From contig NZ_JAEUAX010000002.1 in assembly GCF_019511645.1 (NCBI RefSeq), forward strand, positions 248,001 through 312,000: a stretch of 64,000 nt of DNA, written 5' to 3'. How positions within the stretch are numbered: the stretch's first letter is position 1; every line of letters starts with the position of its first letter. The notes beneath the pieces are model-generated. The model was not told the DNA's origin. It did no database searches and saw nothing but the letters and a program-made list of their open reading frames with translations. Shown here piece after piece: positions 42,542 through 51,566 of the stretch. Origin of the DNA: Microbacterium ureisolvens (GTDB lineage: Bacteria; Actinomycetota; Actinomycetes; Actinomycetales; Microbacteriaceae). Position numbers and translations under genes: made by a program.

Positions 42542-44728
42542 TCACGGGAGCCGCTCGACGTCGAAGAGCAGCGCCTGCTGCGGGTTGAGCGTCGGCAGCG
42601 GCACGCCCGCCACGGCGAGCACGGCACCGGGCAGCTCGGCACCGCCGTCGGCGGCCGCGCACATCCACGCGGGGTCCGACACCTCGTGCCTGCTCGCCCC
42701 GCCGAGCTCGGGCCGCACCCGCACGCGATACCGCGCCCCAGCGTCGAGGCCGGGAAAGCGCACGCGCCCGCTCTGTCCCTCGGGCGAAGTGGCCAGCCGC
42801 GCCCACGTGTAGAGCGCCCGGCCGCCGTCCGGCGCCACGATGCCGGTGAGCATCGCCGCGTCGTCGGCGAGGTCGGCGTTGACGATGTCGCCGGTGTGGA
42901 TGAGACCGCGCAGCTCGCGGTAGAGCGCGGCCCACGCCGTGATGGTGCGAAGGTCGTCGGGCGTCGCCGTGGTGAGGTCGGTCTCGATGCCGGCGTGCGC
43001 CGTGAGGGAGATCGCGAGCCGGAACGACAGATCGGTCTCCCGCGAGGTCGTGTGCGAGCGCCGGGCCCCCAGGTGCGAGCCGATCAGCTCCGGCGGGACG
43101 AGGAGTCGGGTCCACCGCTCGATCCGCGCCCGCTCGACGGGATCGTTGCAGTCCGACGCCCACACGCGGTCGGTGCGCTCGAGGATCCCGAGGTCGACGC
43201 GTCCGCCGCCGCCCGAGCAGGTCTCGATCTCGAGCCGAGGGTGCCGCGCCCGCAGCTCGTCGAGCATGCGGTACAGCGCGAGCGTCTGGTCGTGCACGAG
43301 CGGGCGGTCACCGCCGTCGCGGCCGGCCACCGGCTCGACGAGGTCGCGGTTGTGGTCCCACTTCAGGTAGTCGATGTCGTGCTCCGCGACGAGCGCACTG
43401 ATGCGCTCGAGCACGAGCTCGTAGGCTTCGCGGTTCGCGAGGTCGAGCACCTGCTGGTTGCGGGCGGTCGGGCCGGCGCCCTCGCGGGGCGCGAGAACCC
43501 ATTCGGGGTGCTCCCGGGCGAGATCGGAATCGGGGCTGATCATCTCGGGCTCGAACCAGAGGCCGAACTGCATGCCGCGCCCGCGCACGGCGTCGACGAA
43601 CGGTCCGAGACCGTCGGGCCACACGTCCTCGTCGACGAGCCAGTCGCCGAGACCGGCGTCAGCGTCGCGCCGGCCCCGGAACCAGCCGTCGTCGAGGACG
43701 ATGCGCTCGACGCCGACCTCGGCCGCGCGATCGGCGATCTCGATCAGCCGTTCGAGGTCGTGGTCGAAGTACACCGCCTCCCACGTGTTGAGCACGAGCG
43801 GCCGCGGCGCGGCGGGGTGGTGCGCTCGGGCGCGGAGCCGGCGGTGCGACCGGGCGGCGAGTCCGTCGAGGCCCCGGTCCGACCACGTGAAGAGCACCGT
43901 CGGCGCGTCGTAGCGCTCCCCCGGCTGCAGCATGACCTCGCCCGACCGGAGCAGCTCCCCGGCGCCGAGCACGCGCGACAGGGCGCCGGCACCCTCGGGC
44001 AGCCGTTCCGCCAGGTACTCGCCGTCCCCGCTCCACGCGAGGTGGACGCCCCACAGCTCGCCGTGCGCGAAGCCGAATCCGGGCGTCCCCGCCGCGAGCA
44101 GGAAGGGCGAGTCGTGACCCGGCTTGCCGCGGCGAGCGCGCCGGGCGTGGGTTCCGAAGGCGAACGGCATGCGCTGGGGAGAGCGCTCGCGACACCACTT
44201 GCCGGTGAAGTCGAGCAGCTCGCTCGCGCGCTCCGGGACGGGCATCAGCGCGCGCAGCCCCTCGAGGACGTAGACGGATGCCGCGTCCGACGGATTCTCG
44301 ACGGACATGTCCACCGACACCACGCCGGCCGGATCCATCCGGTACTCCAGGTGCGCCCGCGTGGCGGCGATCGCGTCGCCGAGGACGATGGAGATCCGGC
44401 CGCCTCCGTCCGGGGACTCCTCGACCTCGCCGTCAGCGAGTCGTGGCCGGGGTGTGGAGGCGGTGCCGGCGCGGCTGCCGGTCTGCGCGGGCGTGCCCGC
44501 CCATCCGTCCTGTTCGGTCGGCCACGCCGAGAACGCCCGGGGGACGTCCGGCGAGTTGTTGAGCACGGCCGGGACCGAGGTCCTGCGCAGCGCAGCGGCG
44601 AGGTCCCCGTCGACCGGGCCGAGGTCGGCGCCCCAGTGCAGGACACGGGGCACGACACCGCCCAGATCGACGACGAGCGACACGCCCGCTGCCCGGAGCG
44701 TGTGGACTCTGCCCTCGCCGTTGATCAT
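42542..44728 (-). CDS. GH36 alpha-galactosidase
   Basis: A 728-residue cytoplasmic enzyme with no signal peptide. The N-terminal supersandwich is followed by the barrel: VLDDGWFRGRR, LWFEPEMISPDSDL, nucleophile D458 in YLKWDHNRD, and acid/base D526 in WASDCNDP. These are clear GH36 alpha-galactosidase signatures. The ATG at 44728 follows AAGGAG at proper spacing; an in-frame ATG 30 nt upstream has none. It faces the ABC transporter operon across a bidirectional promoter, and would split imported alpha-galactosides. Confidence 0.94.
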   Translation of the reverse strand: MINGEGRVHTLRAAGVSLVVDLGGVVPRVLHWGADLGPVDGDLAAALRRTSVPAVLNNSPDVPRAFSAWPTEQDGWAGTPAQTGSRAGTASTPRPRLADGEVEESPDGGGRISIVLGDAIAATRAHLEYRMDPAGVVSVDMSVENPSDAASVYVLEGLRALMPVPERASELLDFTGKWCRERSPQRMPFAFGTHARRARRGKPGHDSPFLLAAGTPGFGFAHGELWGVHLAWSGDGEYLAERLPEGAGALSRVLGAGELLRSGEVMLQPGERYDAPTVLFTWSDRGLDGLAARSHRRLRARAHHPAAPRPLVLNTWEAVYFDHDLERLIEIADRAAEVGVERIVLDDGWFRGRRDADAGLGDWLVDEDVWPDGLGPFVDAVRGRGMQFGLWFEPEMISPDSDLAREHPEWVLAPREGAGPTARNQQVLDLANREAYELVLERISALVAEHDIDYLKWDHNRDLVEPVAGRDGGDRPLVHDQTLALYRMLDELRARHPRLEIETCSGGGGRVDLGILERTDRVWASDCNDPVERARIERWTRLLVPPELIGSHLGARRSHTTSRETDLSFRLAISLTAHAGIETDLTTATPDDLRTITAWAALYRELRGLIHTGDIVNADLADDAAMLTGIVAPDGGRALYTWARLATSPEGQSGRVRFPGLDAGARYRVRVRPELGGASRHEVSDPAWMCAAADGGAELPGAVLAVAGVPLPTLNPQQALLFDVERLP

Positions 44729-44751
44729 CCGCAACTCCTTCATCGGGTTTC

Positions 44752-44779
44752 TTGACATCGGTAATTAATCATGTTTACT
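44752..44779 (+). promoter_or_regulatory. Promoter of the ABC/GH95 operon with flanking dyad
   Basis: TTGACA (44752-44757) and TTTACT (44774-44779) are 16 nt apart, a strong sigma-70-like promoter reading right. The spacer holds GTAATTAATCATGTTTAC with GTAA/TTAC ends, a possible ROK-protein site. ACATCGG (44755-44761) repeats one half of the fucose operator. Confidence 0.55.
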
Positions 44780-44876
44780 CTGGCGTCGCAACCAAAGATC
44801 CGAGGTTTGCGAATCCCGGGTCGGAGGCACCCGAACCTTTCCCACGACGCCGTCGTCGGATGAGACAGGAAGATCG

Positions 44877-45845
44877 ATGACGCTCTTAGAAGCCGAGACC
44901 CAGGCCGTCCCCGAGCCCGCCTGGAGCGCCAAACGGGGACGCCGCGCGCGGCGGAACGTGAACGCGACCGCTCCCTCCCACCGGGGTGACGCACGGCTGG
45001 CATGGATCCTCATCGCGCCCGCGATGATCGGCTTCGTCGTCTTCGCGGTGTACCCGACGCTGCGCGGCATCTATCTGAGCTTCACGAACTTCCGGGTGCT
45101 CAGCGCGCCCGAGTGGGTGGGCCTCGACAACTTCGTCGAGCTCCTCGGCGACGACGTCTTCTGGAACGCGCTGTGGGTGACGGTCTACTTCGTGGTGGTC
45201 GCGGTGACCCTCACCGTGGCGGTCTCGGTGCTCACGGCGGCGGTGCTGCATCGCCTCACCTCGTCGACGATCATCCGGGGACTGATCATCCTGCCGTTCC
45301 TCATCTCGTCGGTCGTGGCGGCGACGGTCTGGTCGTGGATGCTCGACACGCAGCTGGGCATCGTCAACATCGCGATCGAGGCGCTGGGCGGTGAGGGGCA
45401 GCAGTTCCTGAGCTCCCGGGCGCTGGCGATCCCCTCGATCGCACTGATCCACGTGTGGAAGAACATGGGCTACACGTCGATCATCATCTTCGCGGGCCTG
45501 CAGACCATCCCCGCGAGCGTGTACGAGGCCGGCCGCATCGACGGCGCCAGCGAGACGCAGATGTTCTTCCGGCTCACGCTGCCGCTGCTGCGCCCGATCC
45601 TGGCGCTGGTCGTCGTGCTGAACGTCATCGGCGCGTTCCAGGTCTTCGACATCATCGCGGTCACCACCAAGGGCGGCCCGGCCAACGCCTCGAACGTGCT
45701 GCAGATGTACATCTACAGCAAGGCCTTCGGGCAGTTCGACTTCGGCTACGCGTCGGCGATGTCGCTCGCGCTGTTCGCGATCCTCATCGCGATCACCTTC
45801 ATCCAGATGCGCCTGCTGCGCGCCAACGAATCGGACACCAACTGA
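44877..45845 (+). CDS. Sugar ABC transporter permease (CUT1, MalF-type)
   Basis: A 322-residue membrane protein with six helices and the coupling EAA loop at YEAGRIDGASETQMFFRLTLPLLRP. The basic N-terminus precedes the first helix. An AGGAAG box sits before the ATG. It is the first gene of an operon that runs to 53859 and pairs with the permease at 45845 and the binding protein at 50149. No ATPase is encoded, so a shared MsmK-type ATPase elsewhere is expected. Confidence 0.95.
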   Translation: MTLLEAETQAVPEPAWSAKRGRRARRNVNATAPSHRGDARLAWILIAPAMIGFVVFAVYPTLRGIYLSFTNFRVLSAPEWVGLDNFVELLGDDVFWNALWVTVYFVVVAVTLTVAVSVLTAAVLHRLTSSTIIRGLIILPFLISSVVAATVWSWMLDTQLGIVNIAIEALGGEGQQFLSSRALAIPSIALIHVWKNMGYTSIIIFAGLQTIPASVYEAGRIDGASETQMFFRLTLPLLRPILALVVVLNVIGAFQVFDIIAVTTKGGPANASNVLQMYIYSKAFGQFDFGYASAMSLALFAILIAITFIQMRLLRANESDTN

Positions 45846-46732
45846 TGCGCACGACCTCGCGGCCCAGCGTCGGGCGGATCCTCGCCTGGGTCTACCTGAT
45901 CGCGATCCTCCTCATCACGATCTTCCCCTTCTACTGGATCCTGCGCACCGCGCTGTCCGACAACTACGCACTCCTGGCGAACCCGTCGTCGATCCTCCCG
46001 GTCGACTTCACGTGGGGGCCCTTCCGCCGGGTCCTCGGACTGGCCACGCCCGAAGAGGCGCTCGCCGAGGGCGGCTCCGGCGCCTCGATCCAGCTCGGCC
46101 GCTACATCTTCAACTCGGTGATCTACGCGACGCTGTCCACGGGGCTCATCGTGTTCTTCTCGACGATCGCCGCGTACGCGTTCGCTCGGCTGCAGTGGAA
46201 AGGCCGCGAGCTCGTCTTCTCGCTGTTCCTGGCGGCACTCATGGTGCCCGGCATCCTGACGCTGCTGCCGAACTTCGTGCTCGTGAAGGAGCTGGGCCTG
46301 CTCAACACCTTCGCCGGCATGATCCTGCCGTACGCGCTGTTCTCGGCGTTCAACATCTTCTTCCTGCGCCAGTTCATGCTCGGCCTGTCGACTGAGACGG
46401 AGGAGGCCGCCCTCATCGACGGCGCCGGGCGCGTGCGCATCCTGTTCGGCATCACGCTCCCGATGACGAGCGGCCCGATCGTGACGCTGTCGATCCTCGG
46501 CTTCATCGGCATGTGGAACGACTACTTCTGGCCCCTGCTGGTGACCTCCGACGAATCGGTGCAGCCGCTGACCCTCGCGCTCGCGGTCTTCAAGCAGGCC
46601 TCGCCGCAGTCGCAGCCCGACTGGGCCGGCCTCATGGCGGCGACCCTCGTCGCTGCCGCCCCGATGCTCGTGCTCTTCATGGTCTTCGGCAAGCGGATCG
46701 TCAACTCCATCGGATTCACGGGACTCAAGTGA
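45845..46732 (+). CDS. Sugar ABC transporter permease (CUT1, MalG-type)
   Basis: A 295-residue permease with about six helices and the EAA loop EEAALIDGAGRVRILFGITLPMTSG. The start overlaps the previous stop (TGATG). The C-terminus ends KRIVNSIGFTGLK, typical of MalG-like proteins. It forms the membrane heterodimer with the permease at 44877; GH95 follows directly. Confidence 0.95.
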   Translation: MRTTSRPSVGRILAWVYLIAILLITIFPFYWILRTALSDNYALLANPSSILPVDFTWGPFRRVLGLATPEEALAEGGSGASIQLGRYIFNSVIYATLSTGLIVFFSTIAAYAFARLQWKGRELVFSLFLAALMVPGILTLLPNFVLVKELGLLNTFAGMILPYALFSAFNIFFLRQFMLGLSTETEEAALIDGAGRVRILFGITLPMTSGPIVTLSILGFIGMWNDYFWPLLVTSDESVQPLTLALAVFKQASPQSQPDWAGLMAATLVAAAPMLVLFMVFGKRIVNSIGFTGLK

Positions 46733-46737
46733 TCGCC

Positions 46738-49149
46738 ATGACCCCTACCCTGCAGCTCTCGTGGGACTCCCCTGCCGACCGGTGGGAGGAGGCGACCCCG
46801 CTCGGCAACGGCCGCATCGGCGCGATGGCCTTCGGCGGCGCGTCCGCGCGCTACGCCCTCAACGACGCGACGGTGTGGTCGGGCACGCCCGACGGCCCGG
46901 CACGGGCGCTGCGCGACGTGATCGCGGCCGGCGCGGGACCCGGACGCCTCACGGAGGTGCGCGCCGCGCTCGCCGCCGGCGACGTGCGCACAGCGGAGGA
47001 GCTTCTCATGTCGTTCGAGGGCCGGTACTCGCAGGAGTTCCTGCCGCTGGCCGACGTGGCGGTCGAGATCCCGGATGCTGCGCCCCTGGGGCCTGCTCGC
47101 GTGCTCGACCTCGACGACGCCGTGCTGACGGAGACCCTGCGCGTGCCCGGCGGCACGGTGCGCCGGCGTTCCTGGGTCTCCGCGCCCGCCCGCGCACTCA
47201 TCGTCGAACTGACGTCGGACGCAGAGTTCGCAGCATCCGTCTCCCTCTCGACGCCGCTGCGGACAGTCGCCGCCGACGGCCTGATGCTCGAGGTCGGGAT
47301 CCCCGTCGACGGCGCGCCGCTGCACGAGTCGTCGGTGGAGCCGCCGCTGCGCTACGCCGACGACGACTCCGACTTCGACGCCTTCGCGGCCGTCGGGGTC
47401 GCACTGGACACCGACGGTTTCGTGGAGGTCGCGCCCACCGGCGCGACCGTCCACGGGGCTCGCCGGCTGCTGATCGCCCTCTCCACATCGTCCCGCGCCG
47501 AGTTTTGGTGGGCCGACGCGGGCGGGGAGTGGCGGACCGCCTCCCGTGAGGCGATCCGGGACCGCGCCCGAGTGCGGGCGGACGCCGCGGCGCACCGCGC
47601 GTCCGCCGAGCTGCTCGCCGAGCACGTCGCCGACCGCCGGCGCATCGCTCGGGCGCGGTTCGCGATCGGCGGTCGCCGGGAGGGCACGTGGAACGTCGAC
47701 CGCGACGTTCTGCACGGCGAGGATGCGCTGCTGAAGGCCACGATCGCCGCCGAGTACGGCGCGTACCTGCTCTCGTCGTCATCGCGTGCGGGAGGTCCCG
47801 CGGCGAACCTGCAGGGCATCTGGAACGATCGGCTGCGCCCGGCGTGGTCGTCGAACTACACGATCAACATCAACACGCAGATGAACTACTGGGCGGCCCC
47901 GGTCCTGGGACTCGACGACCCGATGGAACCGCTGCTGGCACTCGTCGAGCGCGTCGCCCGCACAGGGACCGACACCGCGCGGGCGCTCTATGGCGCCCGC
48001 GGCTGGGTGGCGCACCACAACACCGACCTCTGGGGCTGGAGTCTGCCGGTCGGCATGGGCCACGGCGCGCCGAGCTGGGCGATCTGGATGATGGGGGGCG
48101 TGTGGCTCACCCACAACCTGTGGGATGCCTACGAGATCGGCGGCGATCTCGCGCTGCTGGGATCCCGCATCTGGCCGCTCATGCGCGGCGCCGTGGAGTT
48201 CTGCCTCGACTGGCTCGTCCCCGGACCGCAGGGAACGCTCCGCACGACACCGTCGACGTCGCCCGAGAACTCGTTCATCGGGCCCGATGGCGCGCCGACA
48301 GCGATCGGCCTGACCGCAGCATCGGATCTGTCGCTCATCCAGGGGCTCTTCGAGCGCGCGCTGGCGGCGATCGAGGCCCTCGGGATCGACGATCCCCTCG
48401 GCGAGGAGATCGACCGGGCGCTGACGGCGCTCGAGCCGCTGAGCGTGGACGCCGACGGACGGCTGCGGGAATGGTCGGCCGATGTCGTCGAGGTCGAACC
48501 GCTGCACCGCCACCTCTCGCCGCTGATCGGCATGTACCCGCTCGACACGCTGACCCGCGAGCGCGAGCCCTCCCTGTTCGACGCCGGAGTGCGCCTGCTC
48601 GATGCGCGGGGCGCCGGCGCGATGGGCTGGTCGTGGGCGTGGAAGATCGCCCTGCGCGCCCGCACCGGCGACGGTGATGCCGCGGCCGCGCTGCTCGACG
48701 AGGCACTGACGCCGTTCGAGGGCGACGTCACCCGGCACGGTCCGGTCGACGGCTCGGAGTGGGGCGGGCTGCTGCCCAACCTCTTCAGCACGCACCCGCC
48801 GTTCCAGATCGACGGCAATCTCGGCTTCCCCGCAGGCATCGCCGAACTGCTGCTGCAGAGCCATGGTGGCGTCGTGAGGCTGCTGCCGGCGCTCCCGTCG
48901 CTGTGGCGCGTCGGGGATGCGCAGGGACTCGGTGCCCGCACCGGCCTGGTGGTCGACCTCGCCTGGCGCGACGGTGTGCTCACCGGTGCGCGCCTGCGTG
49001 ACACGCTCGGCGCCGACCGCGTCGTGGTCGTCGAGCACGCCGGCGCCCGGATCGACGTGCGACTGCCCGGGGGCTCGTCCGTCGAGCTGACCGCGGAGGA
49101 TTTCACGGATGCCGCGTCCCTCGCGATCGGAGGGCACCATGCGCGGTGA
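46738..49149 (+). CDS. GH95 alpha-L-fucosidase
   Basis: An 803-residue glycoside hydrolase without signal peptide. The N-terminal domain begins LSWDSPADRWEEATPLGNGRIGAMAFGG, and the (alpha/alpha)6 barrel carries the GH95 catalytic set: N377 and N379 in NYTININTQMNYWAAP, E510 in TSPENSF, and the aspartate in FQIDGNLGFPAGIAELLLQSH. GH95 enzymes remove alpha-1,2-linked L-fucose, or in some members L-galactose. ATG 46738 is used; GTG 46729 overlapping the permease stop is an alternative. It lies inside the transporter operon, so it should act on imported fucosylated oligosaccharides. Confidence 0.93.
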   Translation: MTPTLQLSWDSPADRWEEATPLGNGRIGAMAFGGASARYALNDATVWSGTPDGPARALRDVIAAGAGPGRLTEVRAALAAGDVRTAEELLMSFEGRYSQEFLPLADVAVEIPDAAPLGPARVLDLDDAVLTETLRVPGGTVRRRSWVSAPARALIVELTSDAEFAASVSLSTPLRTVAADGLMLEVGIPVDGAPLHESSVEPPLRYADDDSDFDAFAAVGVALDTDGFVEVAPTGATVHGARRLLIALSTSSRAEFWWADAGGEWRTASREAIRDRARVRADAAAHRASAELLAEHVADRRRIARARFAIGGRREGTWNVDRDVLHGEDALLKATIAAEYGAYLLSSSSRAGGPAANLQGIWNDRLRPAWSSNYTININTQMNYWAAPVLGLDDPMEPLLALVERVARTGTDTARALYGARGWVAHHNTDLWGWSLPVGMGHGAPSWAIWMMGGVWLTHNLWDAYEIGGDLALLGSRIWPLMRGAVEFCLDWLVPGPQGTLRTTPSTSPENSFIGPDGAPTAIGLTAASDLSLIQGLFERALAAIEALGIDDPLGEEIDRALTALEPLSVDADGRLREWSADVVEVEPLHRHLSPLIGMYPLDTLTREREPSLFDAGVRLLDARGAGAMGWSWAWKIALRARTGDGDAAAALLDEALTPFEGDVTRHGPVDGSEWGGLLPNLFSTHPPFQIDGNLGFPAGIAELLLQSHGGVVRLLPALPSLWRVGDAQGLGARTGLVVDLAWRDGVLTGARLRDTLGADRVVVVEHAGARIDVRLPGGSSVELTAEDFTDAASLAIGGHHAR

Positions 49150-50152
49150 GACCGCCGTGGTCGACATGCCGACCACCCAGACCGAGCCGGCCGACTTCGA
49201 CGCCTTCTGGGCGGAGACGCTCGCCGAGACACGGCGCCATCCCCTCGATGTCACCGTGGAGCCACGTCCCACGCGCCTCGCGGTCATCGACGTGTTCGAC
49301 GTGACGTTCCGCGGGTTCGGCGGCACGCGAATCCACGCCTGGCTGCGCATCCCCCGGGGCGTGAGCGGCCCGATGCCCGGGCTGGTGCAGTTCTTCGGGT
49401 ACGGCAACGGCCGCGGACACGCGCTGCGCGATCTGCGATGGGCGGCCGCCGGCTACGCCCACCTCGTGGTCGACGCGCGCGGGCAGGGCCACGGCGACAC
49501 CGACGACGACGCACCGGACGGCGGCCCATCGGCCGGCGGGTTCCTCACCCGGGGTCTGCGCTCGCCGCGCGAGTACTACTACCGCCGCGTGTACGCCGAC
49601 GCCGTCCGCGCGGTCGAGGCGCTGCGCTCGCTCGCCCCCGTCGACCCGCAGCGCGTCGGCACGGTCGGCGCGAGCCAGGGCGGCGGCATCTCGCTCGCGG
49701 TCGCGGGCCTCGTGCCGGACCTGGCCGTCGCGATCATCCAGGCACCCTTCCTGTGCGAGCTGGACCGCGCCGCCGAACTCAGCACTGAGTTCCCGTACTC
49801 CCTGCTGACGCAGTACTTCGCCGACCGACGCCTCGACACCGCGACGGCGCTGGACACCCTCCGCTACTTCGACGGCGTGAACCACGCCAAGCGCGCGAAG
49901 GCGCCGGCGCTGCTCAGCACCGGTCTCATGGACGACATCACGCCGCCCGCCTCCGTCCTTCCCGCGTTCACCGCGTACGCCGGCGAGAAGCAGATCGTGC
50001 TCTGGCCGTACAACGGCCACGAAGCCGGCGGAGACCTCGACGAGGAGAACGCACTCGACTTCGCCGCGGCGCATCTCGCGCCCGGCTCCCGACCCACCGC
50101 AACACACCCCACGGGCGCCGACGGCGCCCCACACCTGAGTGAGGAATCATGA
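49139..50152 (+). CDS. CE7-type acetyl esterase (acetyl xylan esterase / cephalosporin-C deacetylase family)
   Basis: A 337-residue alpha/beta hydrolase. GTVGASQGGGISL holds the nucleophilic serine, GLMDDITPPASV the aspartate and YNGHEAGG the histidine; DFDAFWAETLAETRRHPLDV at the start is the AXE1 signature. No signal peptide is seen, so it deacetylates imported sugars. The ATG at 49139 has GGAGG at good spacing and overlaps GH95 by 11 nt. It suggests that the target glycan is O-acetylated. Confidence 0.92.
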   Translation: MRGETAVVDMPTTQTEPADFDAFWAETLAETRRHPLDVTVEPRPTRLAVIDVFDVTFRGFGGTRIHAWLRIPRGVSGPMPGLVQFFGYGNGRGHALRDLRWAAAGYAHLVVDARGQGHGDTDDDAPDGGPSAGGFLTRGLRSPREYYYRRVYADAVRAVEALRSLAPVDPQRVGTVGASQGGGISLAVAGLVPDLAVAIIQAPFLCELDRAAELSTEFPYSLLTQYFADRRLDTATALDTLRYFDGVNHAKRAKAPALLSTGLMDDITPPASVLPAFTAYAGEKQIVLWPYNGHEAGGDLDEENALDFAAAHLAPGSRPTATHPTGADGAPHLSEES

Positions 50153-51495
50153 GACAGCAGCGCACCTTCGCGGCCCTCGCCATCGCGTCGATCGCGGCCG
50201 CGGGACTGACCGCGTGCTCGTCGGCCGGCGCAGGCGGCGACGCGGGCGGCAAGACCACCGTGAACTGGTGGACGTGGAGCGACACGCAGGCGGCGTCCTA
50301 CCGCAAGTGCATCCCGGGCTTCGAAGAAGAGAACCCGGACATCACGGTGAAGATCTCGCAGTACGCCGTCGACGACTACTTCACCAAGCTCACCACCGGC
50401 TTCGTGTCGGGCACCGCCCCGGACGCGTTCCAGAACAGCGTGCCGCTGTTGGGCGAGTACGCCGGGCAGGGCCAGATCATGGCGATGGACGACCTCATCG
50501 AGGAGTCGGGCTACGACCTGTCGGTCCACGACATCGGCCTGGATTCGTGGGTGTTCACCGATGGCAAGCGCTACGGCATCCCGCTGGACTGGGCAGGCTC
50601 CGCGATCTACTTCAACGAGGACCTGGTCGCCGAGGCGGGACTCACCGCCGACGACATCAAGACCATGACCTGGAACCCCGAGGACGGCGGCACGTTCGAC
50701 GACGTCATCGCACGCCTCACCGTCGACGCCAACGGTGTGCGCGGCGACGAGCCCGGCTTCGACCCGAAGAACGTCAAGACCTACGGCATCGGCAGCCTCG
50801 CGTCGGCGGACTTCAACGGCCAGACGTCCTGGAACCCCTTCGTCTCGACGCTCGGCTGGCGACTGGGCGGCGACGACACCGCGTGGCCCACCGAGATCCC
50901 CTATGGCGACGACGACTTCGTGAAGACCCTCGACTACATCCGCACGCTCGGCGATCGCGGCCTCATGCCGACGTTCGGCCAGTTCAGCGTCTCGGGCGCC
51001 GAGCAGCTCGGCTCGGGCTCCGTCGCGATGATCCAGGGCGGCACGTGGGACATCGGCCCGGTGTCGAACATCCCCGGCGTCACGGTGGGCGTCGCGCCGA
51101 CCGTCGACGGACCCGAGGGCCGCATGATGATCAGCAACTCGAACGCGAACAACATCTTCACCGGCACCAAGCACCTCGACGAGACGTGGAAGTGGGTCAG
51201 CTACATGGGCACGGTGCAGTGCCAGACGATCGCCGGCTCCGACGGCTACCTGCTCCCCTCCATCTCGGAGGCGCTGCAGGCGTCGGTCGAGGCGCAGGCC
51301 GAGAAGGGCGTCGACATGTCGTCGTTCCTCACCGCGCTCGACGAGGGCGAGCTCTACCCGGCGCCGCCCACGGTGAACGGCCAAGAGCTGGCCGACACCA
51401 TCCAGCCGATGTTCGAGGCCTACTTCACCGGTGAGCGCGACGACGACGTGTTCGCGGAGATGCAGACCAAGACGCAGGACATCCTGGCCGAGTGA
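50149..51495 (+). CDS. Sugar ABC transporter substrate-binding lipoprotein
   Basis: A 448-residue extracytoplasmic binding protein. The lipobox GLTAC places the acylated cysteine at residue 23, and the remainder is a type I sugar-binding fold (VNWWTWSDTQAASYRKCIPGFEEENPDITV). The ATG overlaps the esterase stop (ATGA). In most CUT1 operons the binding protein precedes the permeases; here it comes after the hydrolases. A strong hairpin follows its stop. Confidence 0.95.
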   Translation: MRQQRTFAALAIASIAAAGLTACSSAGAGGDAGGKTTVNWWTWSDTQAASYRKCIPGFEEENPDITVKISQYAVDDYFTKLTTGFVSGTAPDAFQNSVPLLGEYAGQGQIMAMDDLIEESGYDLSVHDIGLDSWVFTDGKRYGIPLDWAGSAIYFNEDLVAEAGLTADDIKTMTWNPEDGGTFDDVIARLTVDANGVRGDEPGFDPKNVKTYGIGSLASADFNGQTSWNPFVSTLGWRLGGDDTAWPTEIPYGDDDFVKTLDYIRTLGDRGLMPTFGQFSVSGAEQLGSGSVAMIQGGTWDIGPVSNIPGVTVGVAPTVDGPEGRMMISNSNANNIFTGTKHLDETWKWVSYMGTVQCQTIAGSDGYLLPSISEALQASVEAQAEKGVDMSSFLTALDEGELYPAPPTVNGQELADTIQPMFEAYFTGERDDDVFAEMQTKTQDILAE

Positions 51496-51500
51496 GGGCT

Positions 51501-51531
51501 CGTGGGCGGGACGCACGGCGTCCCGCCCACG
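51501..51531 (+). terminator. Perfect hairpin after the binding-protein gene
   Basis: A 13-bp perfect stem (51501-51513 with 51519-51531) with a 5-nt loop begins 5 nt after the binding-protein stop. It may end most transcripts before the regulator or protect the upstream mRNA; no T-run follows. Confidence 0.65.
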
Positions 51532-51566
51532 ACTCGCTACCGTATCGATGAAGACCCGAGGAACAC

